From NCBI RefSeq assembly GCF_002150505.1, contig NZ_MSSV01000026.1, forward strand, positions 1 to 60,049: a stretch of 60,049 nt of DNA, written 5' to 3'. Within the stretch, counting starts at the first letter, position 1. Every line of letters begins with the position of its first letter. A program made the position numbers and the translations under genes. The stretch is from Algoriphagus ratkowskyi (lineage in GTDB: Bacteria; Bacteroidota; Bacteroidia; Cytophagales; Cyclobacteriaceae). Shown here one piece after another: positions 50,980-59,748 of this stretch. A model generated the notes under the pieces. That model searched no databases. It was given only the letters and a program-made list of their open reading frames with translations, and was not told where the DNA came from.

Positions 50980-51600
50980 TTACCAATCAGGAATCCCTCT
51001 TTTGGGTCTCTCTGTAGCTTTTTTCTTGTTTTGTTGGATGTAACGGAGCTCAGCAGCGTTCATGCTTTCCAAGATTTGAGCAGCTTGTTCAGGAGTCAAG
51101 TTCATAGCCTTCAGCTTTTCCTTAAATTCCTCCATTGCCTTCTGCTTGTCTGCTAGATTGGCATCCATCTGATCATTGGCGTTCTCGCCAGGCTTATCAT
51201 TGCTTTTATCGGAAGGATCACCGGCTTGAGACTCTTTGTCACTTTGTTCATCGGTTTTATCGCCGTCCTCTTTGGATTCTTGCTGCTCACCATCCTCACC
51301 TTGACTTTTCTGATCTTCTTGTTGTTGCTTTTCCTCTTGATTCTGCTGCTCTTGCTTTTGTTGATCCTGTTTGTCTTGCTCCTCTTGATCTTTTTCCAGC
51401 TTTTCTTTTAAAGCCTGAAGTTTAGCGTCTGAAGGGTATTTAGTCAGGCCATCGTTGACAGTAGCTAAGGCCTGATCTTTCTCTGTTTTCACATAGGAGC
51501 GGGCTGCACGGTTAAAGTATTCACCAGAAGTCTGAGCGATACTGGTGCTTATGCTTAGGGTCAAAACAATTCCCAGAAGTAAGAGAAGTTTATTTTTCAT
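50980..51600 (-). CDS. Secreted acidic TPR protein of the Bat cluster
   Basis: 206 residues. Signal peptide (about 1-22). One TPR-like unit (about 25-60), then a low-complexity run of Glu, Gln, Lys and Asp (about 65-145), then a conserved C-terminal helix pair (KLKAMNLTPEQAAQILESMNAAELRYIQQNKKKAT). This is the layout of BatC-like proteins in Bacteroidota. Its start overlaps the preceding gene by 11 bp. Likely a component of the Bat complex in the envelope; the biochemical role is unknown. Confidence 0.83.
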   Translation of the reverse strand: MKNKLLLLLGIVLTLSISTSIAQTSGEYFNRAARSYVKTEKDQALATVNDGLTKYPSDAKLQALKEKLEKDQEEQDKQDQQKQEQQNQEEKQQQEDQKSQGEDGEQQESKEDGDKTDEQSDKESQAGDPSDKSNDKPGENANDQMDANLADKQKAMEEFKEKLKAMNLTPEQAAQILESMNAAELRYIQQNKKKATERPKRGIPDW

Positions 51601-52234
51601 CGATCTCAGTGATTTCTTGAAGACTCGTGATAAAATCTTGATAAGCAGCTACAGTTTCGTCTTGTTGTAGAGCTTCATTCATTAAGTTAAACGCATCTTT
51701 AAAGCGGAATTGTTCCACCATTCGATCTGCTTCTGCTTTTTTGCGCTTTGCAAAGTCAGAAGGCTCAGGTTTGTTATCGTCCTGATCCTTGCGCTCTTGG
51801 TCACGTTGCAACCATCTTGCCAGCAATTCATAATTGTGTCTAGCGACTTCATTATTCGGATCTCGAATTAAGGCAGATTTAAATTTGCTGAGAGCAGGCT
51901 CATATTCTTTCTTATTTCCTAAAAGGACTCCACCTTGATTGAACGCAAAGGATGCTAGTATTTTATCTGATGCAATAGAAGCTTTATCAAAATACCCAGA
52001 CGCTTCCTCTAACTTTTCAGCATACTGACTGCTCAAGCCTAGGTTATAGTCAAGGGCAGGAGAGGTGACACCAAACTCATCTACGAGAACCAGGTGATTG
52101 GTGATGGATTGCTCATATTCAGCTGTGGCATAGCTTTCTGCCGCCAAATCAATGGCAGAATTCAACCTGGAAACTCTTGTCCAAGAAGCAGGAATTAGAA
52201 GAAAAAGAGCCAATGTTAACTTAGTCCAGCTCAT
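51590..52234 (-). CDS. TPR protein of the Bat cluster
   Basis: 214 residues. An N-terminal hydrophobic segment serves as signal or anchor. TPR-like repeats follow at about 30-150 (IDLAAESYATAEYEQSITNHLVLVDEF, ASGYFDKASIASDKILASFAFNQGGVLLGNKKEYEPALSKFKSALIRDPNNEVARHNYEL), then a charged helix (RDQERKDQDDNKPEP...AKRKKAEADRMVEQF). It resembles BatC/BatE helper proteins. It begins directly after the VWA gene stop and overlaps the next gene by 11 bp, so the three are co-expressed. Confidence 0.83.
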   Translation of the reverse strand: MSWTKLTLALFLLIPASWTRVSRLNSAIDLAAESYATAEYEQSITNHLVLVDEFGVTSPALDYNLGLSSQYAEKLEEASGYFDKASIASDKILASFAFNQGGVLLGNKKEYEPALSKFKSALIRDPNNEVARHNYELLARWLQRDQERKDQDDNKPEPSDFAKRKKAEADRMVEQFRFKDAFNLMNEALQQDETVAAYQDFITSLQEITEIDEK

Positions 52235-53200
52235 TTATAGTTTGATAGTTTTGATTGGTAACATCATGTCTAGTAAAGAAAGTATTAGACCAGCCAATAG
52301 AAAATAAAAATACTTATTAGCAGAAGCTTCCACAACTCGGGAACCTGTTACTCCGCCTTCCAAGCGTTCCAAAGCTGCAGTTAGGTCTCCAATTTCCTGT
52401 ACTTCATCAGAGATTTCAAAATACTGTCCTTCTGTTTCAGCAGCTATTTGCTGAAGTGGGGCACGATCCAGCACGGTTTGGGCAGGTTTTCCTGTTTGGG
52501 GATCGATTACTAACCCATTTCCTCTCGGAATGCTACTACCCCCAGTAGTTCCAATTCCCAAAGCAAAGACTTTAATCCCTTCGCTATTTAATCTCGATCC
52601 AATATCCTCCAGATCATCTCCGAAATTTTCACCATCTGATATCAGGATAATGGACTTAGACTTTACTTCTTGACTTTCATCTCTTAGAAATCTTTCTTCA
52701 GCCATTCTTAAGGGTCCGTTTAGATCAGTTCCAAAATTAGGAACCAAACCCGTATTCAAGCCATCGATGTAGAGTTGAAGTACACTTTGATCGAATGTAA
52801 GTGGACATTGCATAAACGATTCTGAACTGAAAATAATCAAGCCAATTCTATCGGAAGGAAAGCTTTTAGTTAAGTTTTTCAATTCAAATTTAATGCGCTG
52901 AAGTCTGCTTGGGCCTATATCTGTTGCATTCATCGACTGTGATAGATCCACTGCAATGAAAATATCTTTACCTTCTTCTTGGATTTCTTTAAGAGAAGTT
53001 CCAATAGAAGGGCCAGCAAATGCGATAAGAAACAAAATAAAATAGAGGGTACGAATAACCACTTTAGAGAATAGCCTGCGCTTCTCTACTACTAGCTTTC
53101 GGTTGATTTTCCAATAGCGAAATAGATAAATAAAATACAGCAAGCCGAAAATGCCGGCTAGCAAGAGGATGAGTTTTACATCCGGATATGCCCAAATCAT
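52235..53200 (-). CDS. batB: VWA-domain membrane protein, BatB-like
   Basis: 321 residues. Two N-terminal membrane helices (about 9-27 and 46-65), a von Willebrand A domain (about 78-285) with the MIDAS DLSQSMN (85-91, DxSxS), FGTDLNGPL (Thr) and SDGENFGDD, and a C-terminal helix (about 297-313). In Bacteroidota the Bat operon contributes to oxidative-stress tolerance. Only BatB and the two TPR genes are here; MoxR, BatA and BatD are not adjacent, since the next gene upstream is the divergent TonB receptor. Confidence 0.9.
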   Translation of the reverse strand: MIWAYPDVKLILLLAGIFGLLYFIYLFRYWKINRKLVVEKRRLFSKVVIRTLYFILFLIAFAGPSIGTSLKEIQEEGKDIFIAVDLSQSMNATDIGPSRLQRIKFELKNLTKSFPSDRIGLIIFSSESFMQCPLTFDQSVLQLYIDGLNTGLVPNFGTDLNGPLRMAEERFLRDESQEVKSKSIILISDGENFGDDLEDIGSRLNSEGIKVFALGIGTTGGSSIPRGNGLVIDPQTGKPAQTVLDRAPLQQIAAETEGQYFEISDEVQEIGDLTAALERLEGGVTGSRVVEASANKYFYFLLAGLILSLLDMMLPIKTIKL

Positions 53201-53343
53201 GGCCTGAAATTATAAAATAAAGCTTACTTTAAAAGGATGAATTCAATAAGAGGTGACGGTAATTTCAAATGTTCTTCTTTATTAACAAACATTAATTTTT
53301 GTGAATCGTCTAGCTTTAGGATAACAATTCAAATTAATACAGC

Positions 53344-55746
53344 ATGAGGCGAACTGCCAGATTGAGCAAATTTCTATTTATTTGCCTTGGCTTCTTGCCA
53401 TTTTCTAGCCTTATAGCTCAGGAAACCAGCATGTATACTGCTCAAGTATTTGATGTGACCGACACCTCACCGCTGCCGGGAGCAAGCGTCTATTGGGAGG
53501 GGTTTATATCCAGTGCAGTAGTTTCTGATAATGATGGGACTTTTCAGATAAAAATAAATTCTTTACCCGCTCGATTAATAGTATCCTATGTAGGTTTTGA
53601 AACCTCCATGCGTTTGGTCACCGAGAAAGATTTAAATAAGTCATCTCGGTTTTTCCTCAAACCTGAAGATATGTCTCTTGATGAGATTATTATCCAAGAG
53701 CGAAGACCTGATGAGCAAGTAAGGAATTTGGAAACAAGCAAAGTGACTGTACCAATTGCTACTTTAAAAAATATACCTGCTCTTTTTGGTGAAGTAGATT
53801 TACTAAGGAGTTTGCAGTTGCTACCTGGAGTTCAGACAGCAGGAGAGGGGACCACAGGTCTATTCGTGCGAGGTGGCTCAGCTGATCAGAATTTGGTTCA
53901 GTTGGATGGAGCTCCTATTTATAATCCTTCTCACTTTTTCGGGTTCTTTTCCGTGTTCAATCCCGATGCTTTGAATCAGGTTGAGTTGTACAAAGGCAAT
54001 ATGCCAGCCTCATTTGGCGGGAGACTTTCTTCATTAATAGATGTGACGCTGAGGGAAGGAAATAAAAATCAGATTCACGGCGAAGGTGGAATTGGGAGTA
54101 TCTCCTCACGACTCACACTTGATGGGCCACTTTTCTCAGATAAATCAACCTTTATAATTTCGGCTAGAAGGACTTATGCAGATGTATTTCTCAAACTTTC
54201 AAACAATAGCGATCTAAATAGTAATAAACTAAATTTCCATGACTTGAGTGGGAAATTGTCTTTTGTCCTCAGCGAAAAAGACAAACTTACTGTGTCCACG
54301 TATCAGGGAAGCGATTTCCTTGGCTTAGACGAAGAGTTTGGACTTGGTTGGACCAATTGGATTTCTTCAGCGCAGTGGAGTAGAAATATTTCTGACAAGA
54401 CATTTTTTGATCTGCAAGGGTATCATTCCAGATATAACTACAAAGTAGAATTTGATGATCCTGATACGGGATTTGAATGGAATAATAAATTATCTGAAAC
54501 CGGAGCAAAAGCTCAATGGTCTTTTCTTCCAATTGATAGACTTCAAAGTTATTGGGGTATCCAAAGTCAGTTGTATCATTTTGCGCCAATTAAATTGAAT
54601 CCCGCCGATAATAGTAGTATTGAGCCAATTGTTACTAATCCAAAAAATGGATTGTTGAACAGTGTCTTTGCTGGATTTACTTATGAAATCACACCAAAAC
54701 TCAGCACAGAAGCTGGTCTTCGCTGGGGATTTTTCAATCAAATCGGAGTGGGTGTCGACTATTTATATGAAGGCAATGATGTTACTCCAGACGTCCCAAT
54801 CACAGATACCTTGAGTTTCAATGTGCTAGAGAACATCAAGTTTTATCAAGGACTGGAGCCTCGGATCGCCTTTCGCTATTTGATCAACCCACAATTTTCC
54901 GTAAAAGCAGCTTACAATAGAAATTTTCAATACGTGCAGATAGCCTCCAATAGTTCGGCTGGATTGCCGATAGATCGCTGGATTCTCGCTGGAACTTATG
55001 TTCCTCCCTTGCGATCTGATCAGATTTCCTTAGGTCTATTTCACAATTTCAATGCAAACCGCTGGGAATTTTCTGTTGAAGGATACTATAAGGATTTGAG
55101 GAATGTGATCGATTTAAGGAATGGCGCTCAGGTATTATTTACTGACAATGTGGAAACTGAACTGCTTACTGGTGATGGTTGGGCTTATGGTGCGGAGTTC
55201 TTGCTGCGTAAAAATATTGGTAAAACGACTGGCTGGCTAGCATATACTTACTCTAGGACATGGAGACAAATTCCTGGGATTTCCTTAGGTCAAAAATATA
55301 ACCCTCGATTTGACAGACCTCATGATATTACGTTAGTTCTGAATCATGAATTCTCCGCGTCGTGGTCTGCGGGCCTTACTTTTATTTATACTACTGGCCA
55401 AGCAGTTTCATTTCCTACTGGCGTATATGAAGTAGATTTTCAATCTGTTCCTCTTTATTCTAATTATAGAAATGAGGATCGTTTTCCAGATTATCATAGA
55501 ATGGATGCGTCAGTTACGTGGAAGAATGCCGACAAAGGAAGGAAATGGAAAGGGAGTTGGAATTTTTCTTTGTACAATCTTTATGGGCGGAAAAATCCTT
55601 TTGCCTATGAATTTGGTGAAATATACAATGATGATTTCCGATATGATAGTGATGTAGATGGTCCTGTAGTATCATCCAAGCAGGGCATTGTAATGACCTA
55701 TTTATTTACGTTTTTGCCATCAATAACTTATAATTTTCAATTTTAA
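53344..55746 (+). CDS. TonB-dependent outer membrane receptor
   Basis: 800 residues. Signal peptide (1-25), a CarboxypepD_reg-like N-terminal domain (about 30-112; VFDVTDTSPLPGASVYWEGFISSAVVSDNDGTFQI ... LIVSYVGFETSM), the plug domain (about 125-240; LQLLPGVQTAGEGTTGLFVRGGSADQNLVQLDGAPIYN ... MPASFGGRLSSLIDV), and a 22-strand barrel ending in a terminal aromatic (YNFQF). It would import a large substrate using TonB energy. Substrate unknown. The DUF4249 gene begins 1 nt after its stop and is its usual partner. Confidence 0.94.
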   Translation: MRRTARLSKFLFICLGFLPFSSLIAQETSMYTAQVFDVTDTSPLPGASVYWEGFISSAVVSDNDGTFQIKINSLPARLIVSYVGFETSMRLVTEKDLNKSSRFFLKPEDMSLDEIIIQERRPDEQVRNLETSKVTVPIATLKNIPALFGEVDLLRSLQLLPGVQTAGEGTTGLFVRGGSADQNLVQLDGAPIYNPSHFFGFFSVFNPDALNQVELYKGNMPASFGGRLSSLIDVTLREGNKNQIHGEGGIGSISSRLTLDGPLFSDKSTFIISARRTYADVFLKLSNNSDLNSNKLNFHDLSGKLSFVLSEKDKLTVSTYQGSDFLGLDEEFGLGWTNWISSAQWSRNISDKTFFDLQGYHSRYNYKVEFDDPDTGFEWNNKLSETGAKAQWSFLPIDRLQSYWGIQSQLYHFAPIKLNPADNSSIEPIVTNPKNGLLNSVFAGFTYEITPKLSTEAGLRWGFFNQIGVGVDYLYEGNDVTPDVPITDTLSFNVLENIKFYQGLEPRIAFRYLINPQFSVKAAYNRNFQYVQIASNSSAGLPIDRWILAGTYVPPLRSDQISLGLFHNFNANRWEFSVEGYYKDLRNVIDLRNGAQVLFTDNVETELLTGDGWAYGAEFLLRKNIGKTTGWLAYTYSRTWRQIPGISLGQKYNPRFDRPHDITLVLNHEFSASWSAGLTFIYTTGQAVSFPTGVYEVDFQSVPLYSNYRNEDRFPDYHRMDASVTWKNADKGRKWKGSWNFSLYNLYGRKNPFAYEFGEIYNDDFRYDSDVDGPVVSSKQGIVMTYLFTFLPSITYNFQF

Positions 55747-55747
55747 C

Positions 55748-56584
55748 ATGAACAGATTAGGCATAATCCTTCTAGCTCTGCTTAGTTTTTCCTGCCAAGA
55801 GGAAGTGAATTTACCTTTGGCAATGATTGACGATGATGTTCCAGTGATAGAGGCCATCTGGACTGATAATGCTTTCTATAACGAGGTTTCTATTTCACTG
55901 GCAAGAAATTATTTTGATGCGATAGAAACCAATGTCATCGCGGATGCCAACGTCTATATTACCATTCCAGGTACTACACGTCGAATTCCATTTGAATTCA
56001 ATAACAATACCCAAAGCTATCTGCCTGTTCGTATTGACGAAGTAGCGAAAGTAGGTGTGACTTATCAGCTAAATGTGTTTTGGGATGACAACGAGTTTGT
56101 ATCTTCTGGAATACTTTTGGCCCCACCTACAGTGGATAGTGTCACTTATGAATACAAGGAAGAGCGATTGTTTCGTGACGAAGGTTATTATATCAAAGTG
56201 TATGGTGAAATCCCCTTTGAAACAGATAATTATTATAGGATCAAAGTAATAGAAAATGATACCCTAAAAAATAATAGGGATGATTATTTGCTATTTGACG
56301 ATACGTTTGGTTTAAAGTTTTTTTCTGATGGATTGGAGTTAAATTACTCTTTTGAGATAGGGGATAAAGTGAGGTTAGAGCTTTTCAGGATGAATGAAAG
56401 TAGTTTTAAATATCTTAGTCAACTAGTCAATCTGCTCTATAATGACGGTGGACTTTTCTCTCCTCCTCCCCAAAACCCTGATTCAAATATCCAGGTTGTA
56501 AATGGCAATTCAGCTATTTTGGGATACTTCAATGTCACTTCAGTTTTGGCAAGAACCGTGAAAATTGAAGCAAAACCAGAATAA
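55748..56584 (+). CDS. DUF4249 family lipoprotein
   Basis: 278 residues. Lipobox FSC with Cys16 (MNRLGIILLALLSFSC). The mature part is beta-rich with the DUF4249 pattern: VIEAIWTDNAFYNEVSISLARNYFD, ADANVYITIPGTTRRIPFEFNNNT, TYQLNVFWDDNEFVSSGILLAPPTVDSVTY. Members sit on the outer-membrane side next to a TonB receptor, comparable in place to SusD, but are not homologous to it in any way I can see. It is 1 nt from the receptor gene, so both are co-transcribed; the substrate is unknown. Confidence 0.92.
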   Translation: MNRLGIILLALLSFSCQEEVNLPLAMIDDDVPVIEAIWTDNAFYNEVSISLARNYFDAIETNVIADANVYITIPGTTRRIPFEFNNNTQSYLPVRIDEVAKVGVTYQLNVFWDDNEFVSSGILLAPPTVDSVTYEYKEERLFRDEGYYIKVYGEIPFETDNYYRIKVIENDTLKNNRDDYLLFDDTFGLKFFSDGLELNYSFEIGDKVRLELFRMNESSFKYLSQLVNLLYNDGGLFSPPPQNPDSNIQVVNGNSAILGYFNVTSVLARTVKIEAKPE

Positions 56585-56747
56585 CTCAACGAATATTGGG
56601 AAAGATGCCAACAGGCCTATAATCATTGCTTTGTAGATTTGTAGATCGAATTCAAATAGAATATTATTAGTAGACCTAAGCAACTGAGCTACTATATTCC
56701 AGTCTGTCTTATTTTTCCTTTTGTCGCTTCTCAGATGGATGTGAATT

Positions 56748-56763
56748 TTCGTATTTCTACGAA
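56748..56763. promoter_or_regulatory. Candidate BlaI operator, distal dyad
   Basis: TTCGTA-TTTC-TACGAA, a perfect 6+6 bp dyad 114 nt before the BlaI start. Together with the dyad at 56831-56845 it repeats the CGTA/TACG half-site. Assignment to BlaI is by position and symmetry. Confidence 0.45.
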
Positions 56764-56830
56764 CTAATAAAATTACTTTGCCCGCTATATTTTCATTATT
56801 GCCTCACTTATTTCCATTCAAATCTTTTAT

Positions 56831-56845
56831 TACGAAATAATCGTA
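56831..56845. promoter_or_regulatory. Candidate BlaI operator, proximal dyad
   Basis: TACGA-AATAA-TCGTA, a perfect 5+5 bp dyad 32 nt before the BlaI ATG, inside the expected promoter region. It is the mirror arrangement of the distal dyad's TACGAA half-sites. Confidence 0.5.
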
Positions 56846-56877
56846 GGATTATTAAAAATTCGTTTTACCTTAGGGAT

Positions 56878-57252
56878 ATGAACGAATTAAACAATAACGA
56901 AGAAAGGATCATGCGGATTTTTTGGAGACTCGAAAAAGCGCTTGTCCGAGATATACTTGATGAACTTCCAGATCCAAAGCCTCCCTACACCACCTTGGCT
57001 TCTTCTATTAAGCTTCTGCAGAAGAAAGGTTATCTGGATTACAAAGCTTATGGCACTACTCATCAGTATTTTCCATTGATTTCACAGGCTGAATACAGCA
57101 AAAAGAGCGTGAATCAATTGGTAAAGCATTATTTTGAGGGTTCGGTGGGGAATTTTCTCTCATTCATGGTGAAAGAAAATAAGATTTCGGATAAGGAGAT
57201 CGAAGATTTACAAAAGATGATTAATGACATGGACAAACCCACAGACTCATGA
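56878..57252 (+). CDS. BlaI/MecI/CopY-family repressor
   Basis: 124 residues. Winged helix: MNELNNNEERIMRIFWRLEKALVRDILDELPDPKPPYTTLASSIKLLQKKGYLDYKAYGTTHQYFPLISQAEYSKKS (1-77), then a dimerisation helix pair. The YTTLASSIKLLQKKGYL stretch is the typical recognition helix region. The stop overlaps the sensor gene ATG (ATGA). Such repressors are cleaved after activation of the M56 partner. The regulated genes are unknown; there is no beta-lactamase gene nearby. Two dyads precede it. Confidence 0.93.
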   Translation: MNELNNNEERIMRIFWRLEKALVRDILDELPDPKPPYTTLASSIKLLQKKGYLDYKAYGTTHQYFPLISQAEYSKKSVNQLVKHYFEGSVGNFLSFMVKENKISDKEIEDLQKMINDMDKPTDS

Positions 57253-58514
57253 ATGCTATCCTAATTTATCTAGCTGAAGCGAGTATTTGTGTGGCGATCA
57301 CAGTTCTATTCTATCGGTTTGTATTGAGTGAACTGACTTTTTTCACGCTTAATCGTGTGATTTTGATCGGCATGTTGCTGCTTTCATTTGCCATTCCTAT
57401 ACTTTCTTTCGAATTGGGAGTCACTTCTATGGGAACTGCTGAGATTTTACTGCCTGAGTTTTTGGTAGGAAACGGAGTGGAGCAAACAGCTGCAAGCACT
57501 TCATGGCTAGAATTAGTGTTTTACATCTATCTCGCTGGAGTAGTTGTAATGACGGTTCATCTGATTTTAGGCTTTGTTACTTCTCAGCGCCTGCTGGGCA
57601 AGTCTAGGTTGATGCGTTATAAAGAGTTTTGGATTGCAGTTCATCCTAAGTTTATACCAGCTTCTTTTTTCAGCTATATTTTGTTACCGGATTTTGATCC
57701 GAATAGATCAGAGCAAAAACAGATCGTGCTCCATGAATCCGTTCATGTTCGCATGAAGCACAGCTGGGATTTGCTTTTTGTACAGTTTGCCAAAATCATT
57801 TTTTGGTTCAATCCACTCATTTATCAATTTGAAAAATCACTAAGAGAAGTGCACGAATACCAGGCTGATCAGGGAGTGACTAATTCTTACTCAAAGAAAG
57901 AGTATTCCGGGCTTTTGCTACAGATGATCACAGGTGGACAAGGCTGGCACTTTATGAACAACTTCAACCAATTTCAAACCAAAAAACGAATTATTATGAT
58001 GAGCAAACCACAATCACACAAAAAGGAAATGCGCAGATTTCTGCTTGCAATTCCAGTAATGGCGGCACTGTTTTTCGTGTTTTCCTGCGAAATAACTCCA
58101 GAAGAAGACATTGACGCCCCGACCATGATGGGCGAATCTAAAACTCCTCAGATAGGCCCTGCAGATATGACTGCTCGGAAAATGGCTATGGATGGAGATG
58201 TTATATTCGATGTAGTAGAAAAGCAACCAGAACCTCAGGGAGGTATGTCAGCTTGGAATCAATATTTAAGTGAAAATTTGGAGTATCCAGCAGAAGCTAA
58301 ACGATTAGGAATTGAAGGTTCTGTAATCGCTGTATTTGTAGTAAATACAGATGGTAGTCTTTCTGACATAGATATTTTACGTGGAATAGGCGGCGGCGCT
58401 GATGAGGAAGTAATTCGTATCATTGAAAACGCACCAAATTGGATACCTGGCGAGCAACGTGAGAGAGTAGTAAATACTAGAATGAGGATTCCTGTAAGAT
58501 TTGCGTTGAAATAA
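57249..58514 (+). CDS. M56/BlaR1-like membrane metalloprotease with TonB-type tail
   Basis: 421 residues. Four N-terminal membrane helices (about 5-25, 37-56, 90-112, and one after the zinc site) frame the zinc motif HESVH (162-166) with downstream Glu in LREVHEYQADQGV (about 196-209). A fifth hydrophobic segment follows (about 262-282; FLLAIPVMAALFFVFSC). The C-terminal 100 residues are a TonB C-terminal domain (about 325-421; WNQYLSENLEYPAEAKRLGIEGSVIAVFVVNTDG ... GIGGGADEEVIRIIENAPNWIPG). No penicillin-binding sensor domain is present. It likely cleaves the BlaI repressor upstream when triggered. Confidence 0.92.
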   Translation: MNAILIYLAEASICVAITVLFYRFVLSELTFFTLNRVILIGMLLLSFAIPILSFELGVTSMGTAEILLPEFLVGNGVEQTAASTSWLELVFYIYLAGVVVMTVHLILGFVTSQRLLGKSRLMRYKEFWIAVHPKFIPASFFSYILLPDFDPNRSEQKQIVLHESVHVRMKHSWDLLFVQFAKIIFWFNPLIYQFEKSLREVHEYQADQGVTNSYSKKEYSGLLLQMITGGQGWHFMNNFNQFQTKKRIIMMSKPQSHKKEMRRFLLAIPVMAALFFVFSCEITPEEDIDAPTMMGESKTPQIGPADMTARKMAMDGDVIFDVVEKQPEPQGGMSAWNQYLSENLEYPAEAKRLGIEGSVIAVFVVNTDGSLSDIDILRGIGGGADEEVIRIIENAPNWIPGEQRERVVNTRMRIPVRFALK

Positions 58515-58532
58515 AGGCAGTTATAATTTTGT
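58501..58532 (+). promoter_or_regulatory. Promoter of the TonB-domain gene
   Basis: TTTG (58501-58504), a 20-nt spacer and TAATTTTG (58525-58532): a full match to the Bacteroidota consensus. The -33 part lies inside the last codons of the M56 gene. It makes separate transcription of the TonB-domain gene likely. Confidence 0.7.
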
Positions 58533-58573
58533 AATGCGCCTATCAAAAAGGACATATATCTAAACCAAAAACA

Positions 58574-58999
58574 ATGAAACTATCACAACATATTTTTTCA
58601 CTAAAAACAACCCGACTAGCTCTGATTGCACTACTTTTCTTCGCAGCACTTCCTAGCCAAGAGACTTTTGCTCAGACAGCTAAAGACTCAGTCTATATGA
58701 CTGTAGATGAAATGCCAATACCTCCTGGCGGTACGGATGGCTGGAATGCGTACCTCGGAAAAAACATGAATTATCCTATAGCCGCAAGAGACGCGAAGGT
58801 AGAAGGAATGGTTGTTGTCACCTTTGTAGTTTTAAAAAATGGTGAAATATCCAACGTAGAAATTCTCCGAGGAATAGGCAAAGGATGTGATGAGGAAGTA
58901 ATGCGTTTGGTGAAGGAGTCGCCTAATTGGACGCCAGGCAAAAAAGATGGGGAAATAGTAATAACACGGATGAGGCTACCCGTGAATTTCAAATTATAA
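58574..58999 (+). CDS. TonB C-terminal domain protein
   Basis: 141 residues, signal-like N-terminus (about 15-35, ending ETFAQ), then a TonB C-terminal domain: WNAYLGKNMNYPIAARDAKVEGMVVVTFVVLKNGEISNVEILRGIGKGCDEEVMRLVKESPNWTPGKKDGEIVITRMRLPVNF. This half is closely alike to the tail of the preceding M56 protein (shared ILRGIG, DEEV, PNW-PG, TRMRLPV), so the two look like the result of a domain duplication. It probably lacks the long Pro-rich linker of real TonB, so an energy-transducing role is unlikely; an interaction or sensing role fits better. It has its own promoter and terminator. Confidence 0.88.
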   Translation: MKLSQHIFSLKTTRLALIALLFFAALPSQETFAQTAKDSVYMTVDEMPIPPGGTDGWNAYLGKNMNYPIAARDAKVEGMVVVTFVVLKNGEISNVEILRGIGKGCDEEVMRLVKESPNWTPGKKDGEIVITRMRLPVNFKL

Positions 59000-59310
59000 C
59001 AGTTAAGTTTTAATTGATCGAAAAACACCTTGAGCTTCTTTGGGTGTTTTTTGTTTTAAAACTAGCCGCTGAGCACACAACCGTTTTCGCGGAGGGCACT
59101 GCTGGTTACCTATCATTTGATTTTAATGGACATGATTGTTATTCTGATATAGTCAAATTTATGTGCTGTTTTAAAGGAATAAAAAGATGAATTGATCGCC
59201 TTACATCTGTATAATAACAACACCATTGTTATTTAGTGGCTTTTTTTAAGTGGAATTTGTATTAGTTTGGCCACAAATAAGCTGAGTTAATACAGACAAT
59301 CATTTCCTAC
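59000..59310. other. Spacer before the last lipoprotein gene
   Basis: Starts with the terminator of the TonB-domain gene (59021-59052). The rest is AT-rich; no gene or clear promoter is seen. Confidence 0.5.
59021..59052 (+). terminator. Terminator of the TonB-domain gene
   Basis: Arms AAAACACC / GGTGTTTT (59022-59029 and 59043-59050) followed by further T residues, 22 nt after the stop codon. Confidence 0.85.
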
Positions 59311-59748
59311 ATGAATTTCTCCCAATCTAATTTCCGATTTTCTTTTACATTTGTTCTGTACCTGCTTTTTCTATCTCTTGGGTCTTGTTACAGCGGAATA
59401 GAAGGGAAATTAATTGGCACCTGGCAAGGATCTGATTTTCTATTTGTAAAAATTAAAGGTCCTAACTTGGTAGCCACTGTGAATGGAGGTTTAGATCAGC
59501 ATCTGAATAGCAAGATGATTCTCAAGGAAGACGGATCCTATGAGATGTTAATAGCAACTTACGATAATGGCAAAGGAACTTGGGAGGTAGATGTTGATCA
59601 ACTAATCCTTAGTGATGAAAGTGGAAATGAGTTGATTTATAAGTTGTTGAAAGTAACTGACAAGGAATTGGTTACTAGCCATGAAGTCAGTATAGATACC
59701 CCAAGTGGAGAAATGTCCGGAAAAATCACTTTGTCATATATTCGATGA
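59311..59748 (+). CDS. Predicted lipocalin-like lipoprotein
   Basis: 145 residues. Hydrophobic start with lipobox LGSC (Cys26). The mature protein opens with GKLIGTWQGSDFLFVKI (about 31-47) and continues with alternating strands (SKMILKEDGSYEMLIATYDNGKGTWEVDVDQLILSDESGNELIYKLLKVTDKEL), the pattern of lipocalin-like or DUF5004-type small barrels. The assignment is tentative. No neighbour is co-directional within 300 nt on either side. Confidence 0.75.
   Translation: MNFSQSNFRFSFTFVLYLLFLSLGSCYSGIEGKLIGTWQGSDFLFVKIKGPNLVATVNGGLDQHLNSKMILKEDGSYEMLIATYDNGKGTWEVDVDQLILSDESGNELIYKLLKVTDKELVTSHEVSIDTPSGEMSGKITLSYIR

Noticed and set aside
51226..51411. Leu-rich plus-strand frame in the Bat region
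   Set aside because: Mirror of the Glu/Gln/Asp-rich linker of the real minus-strand protein.
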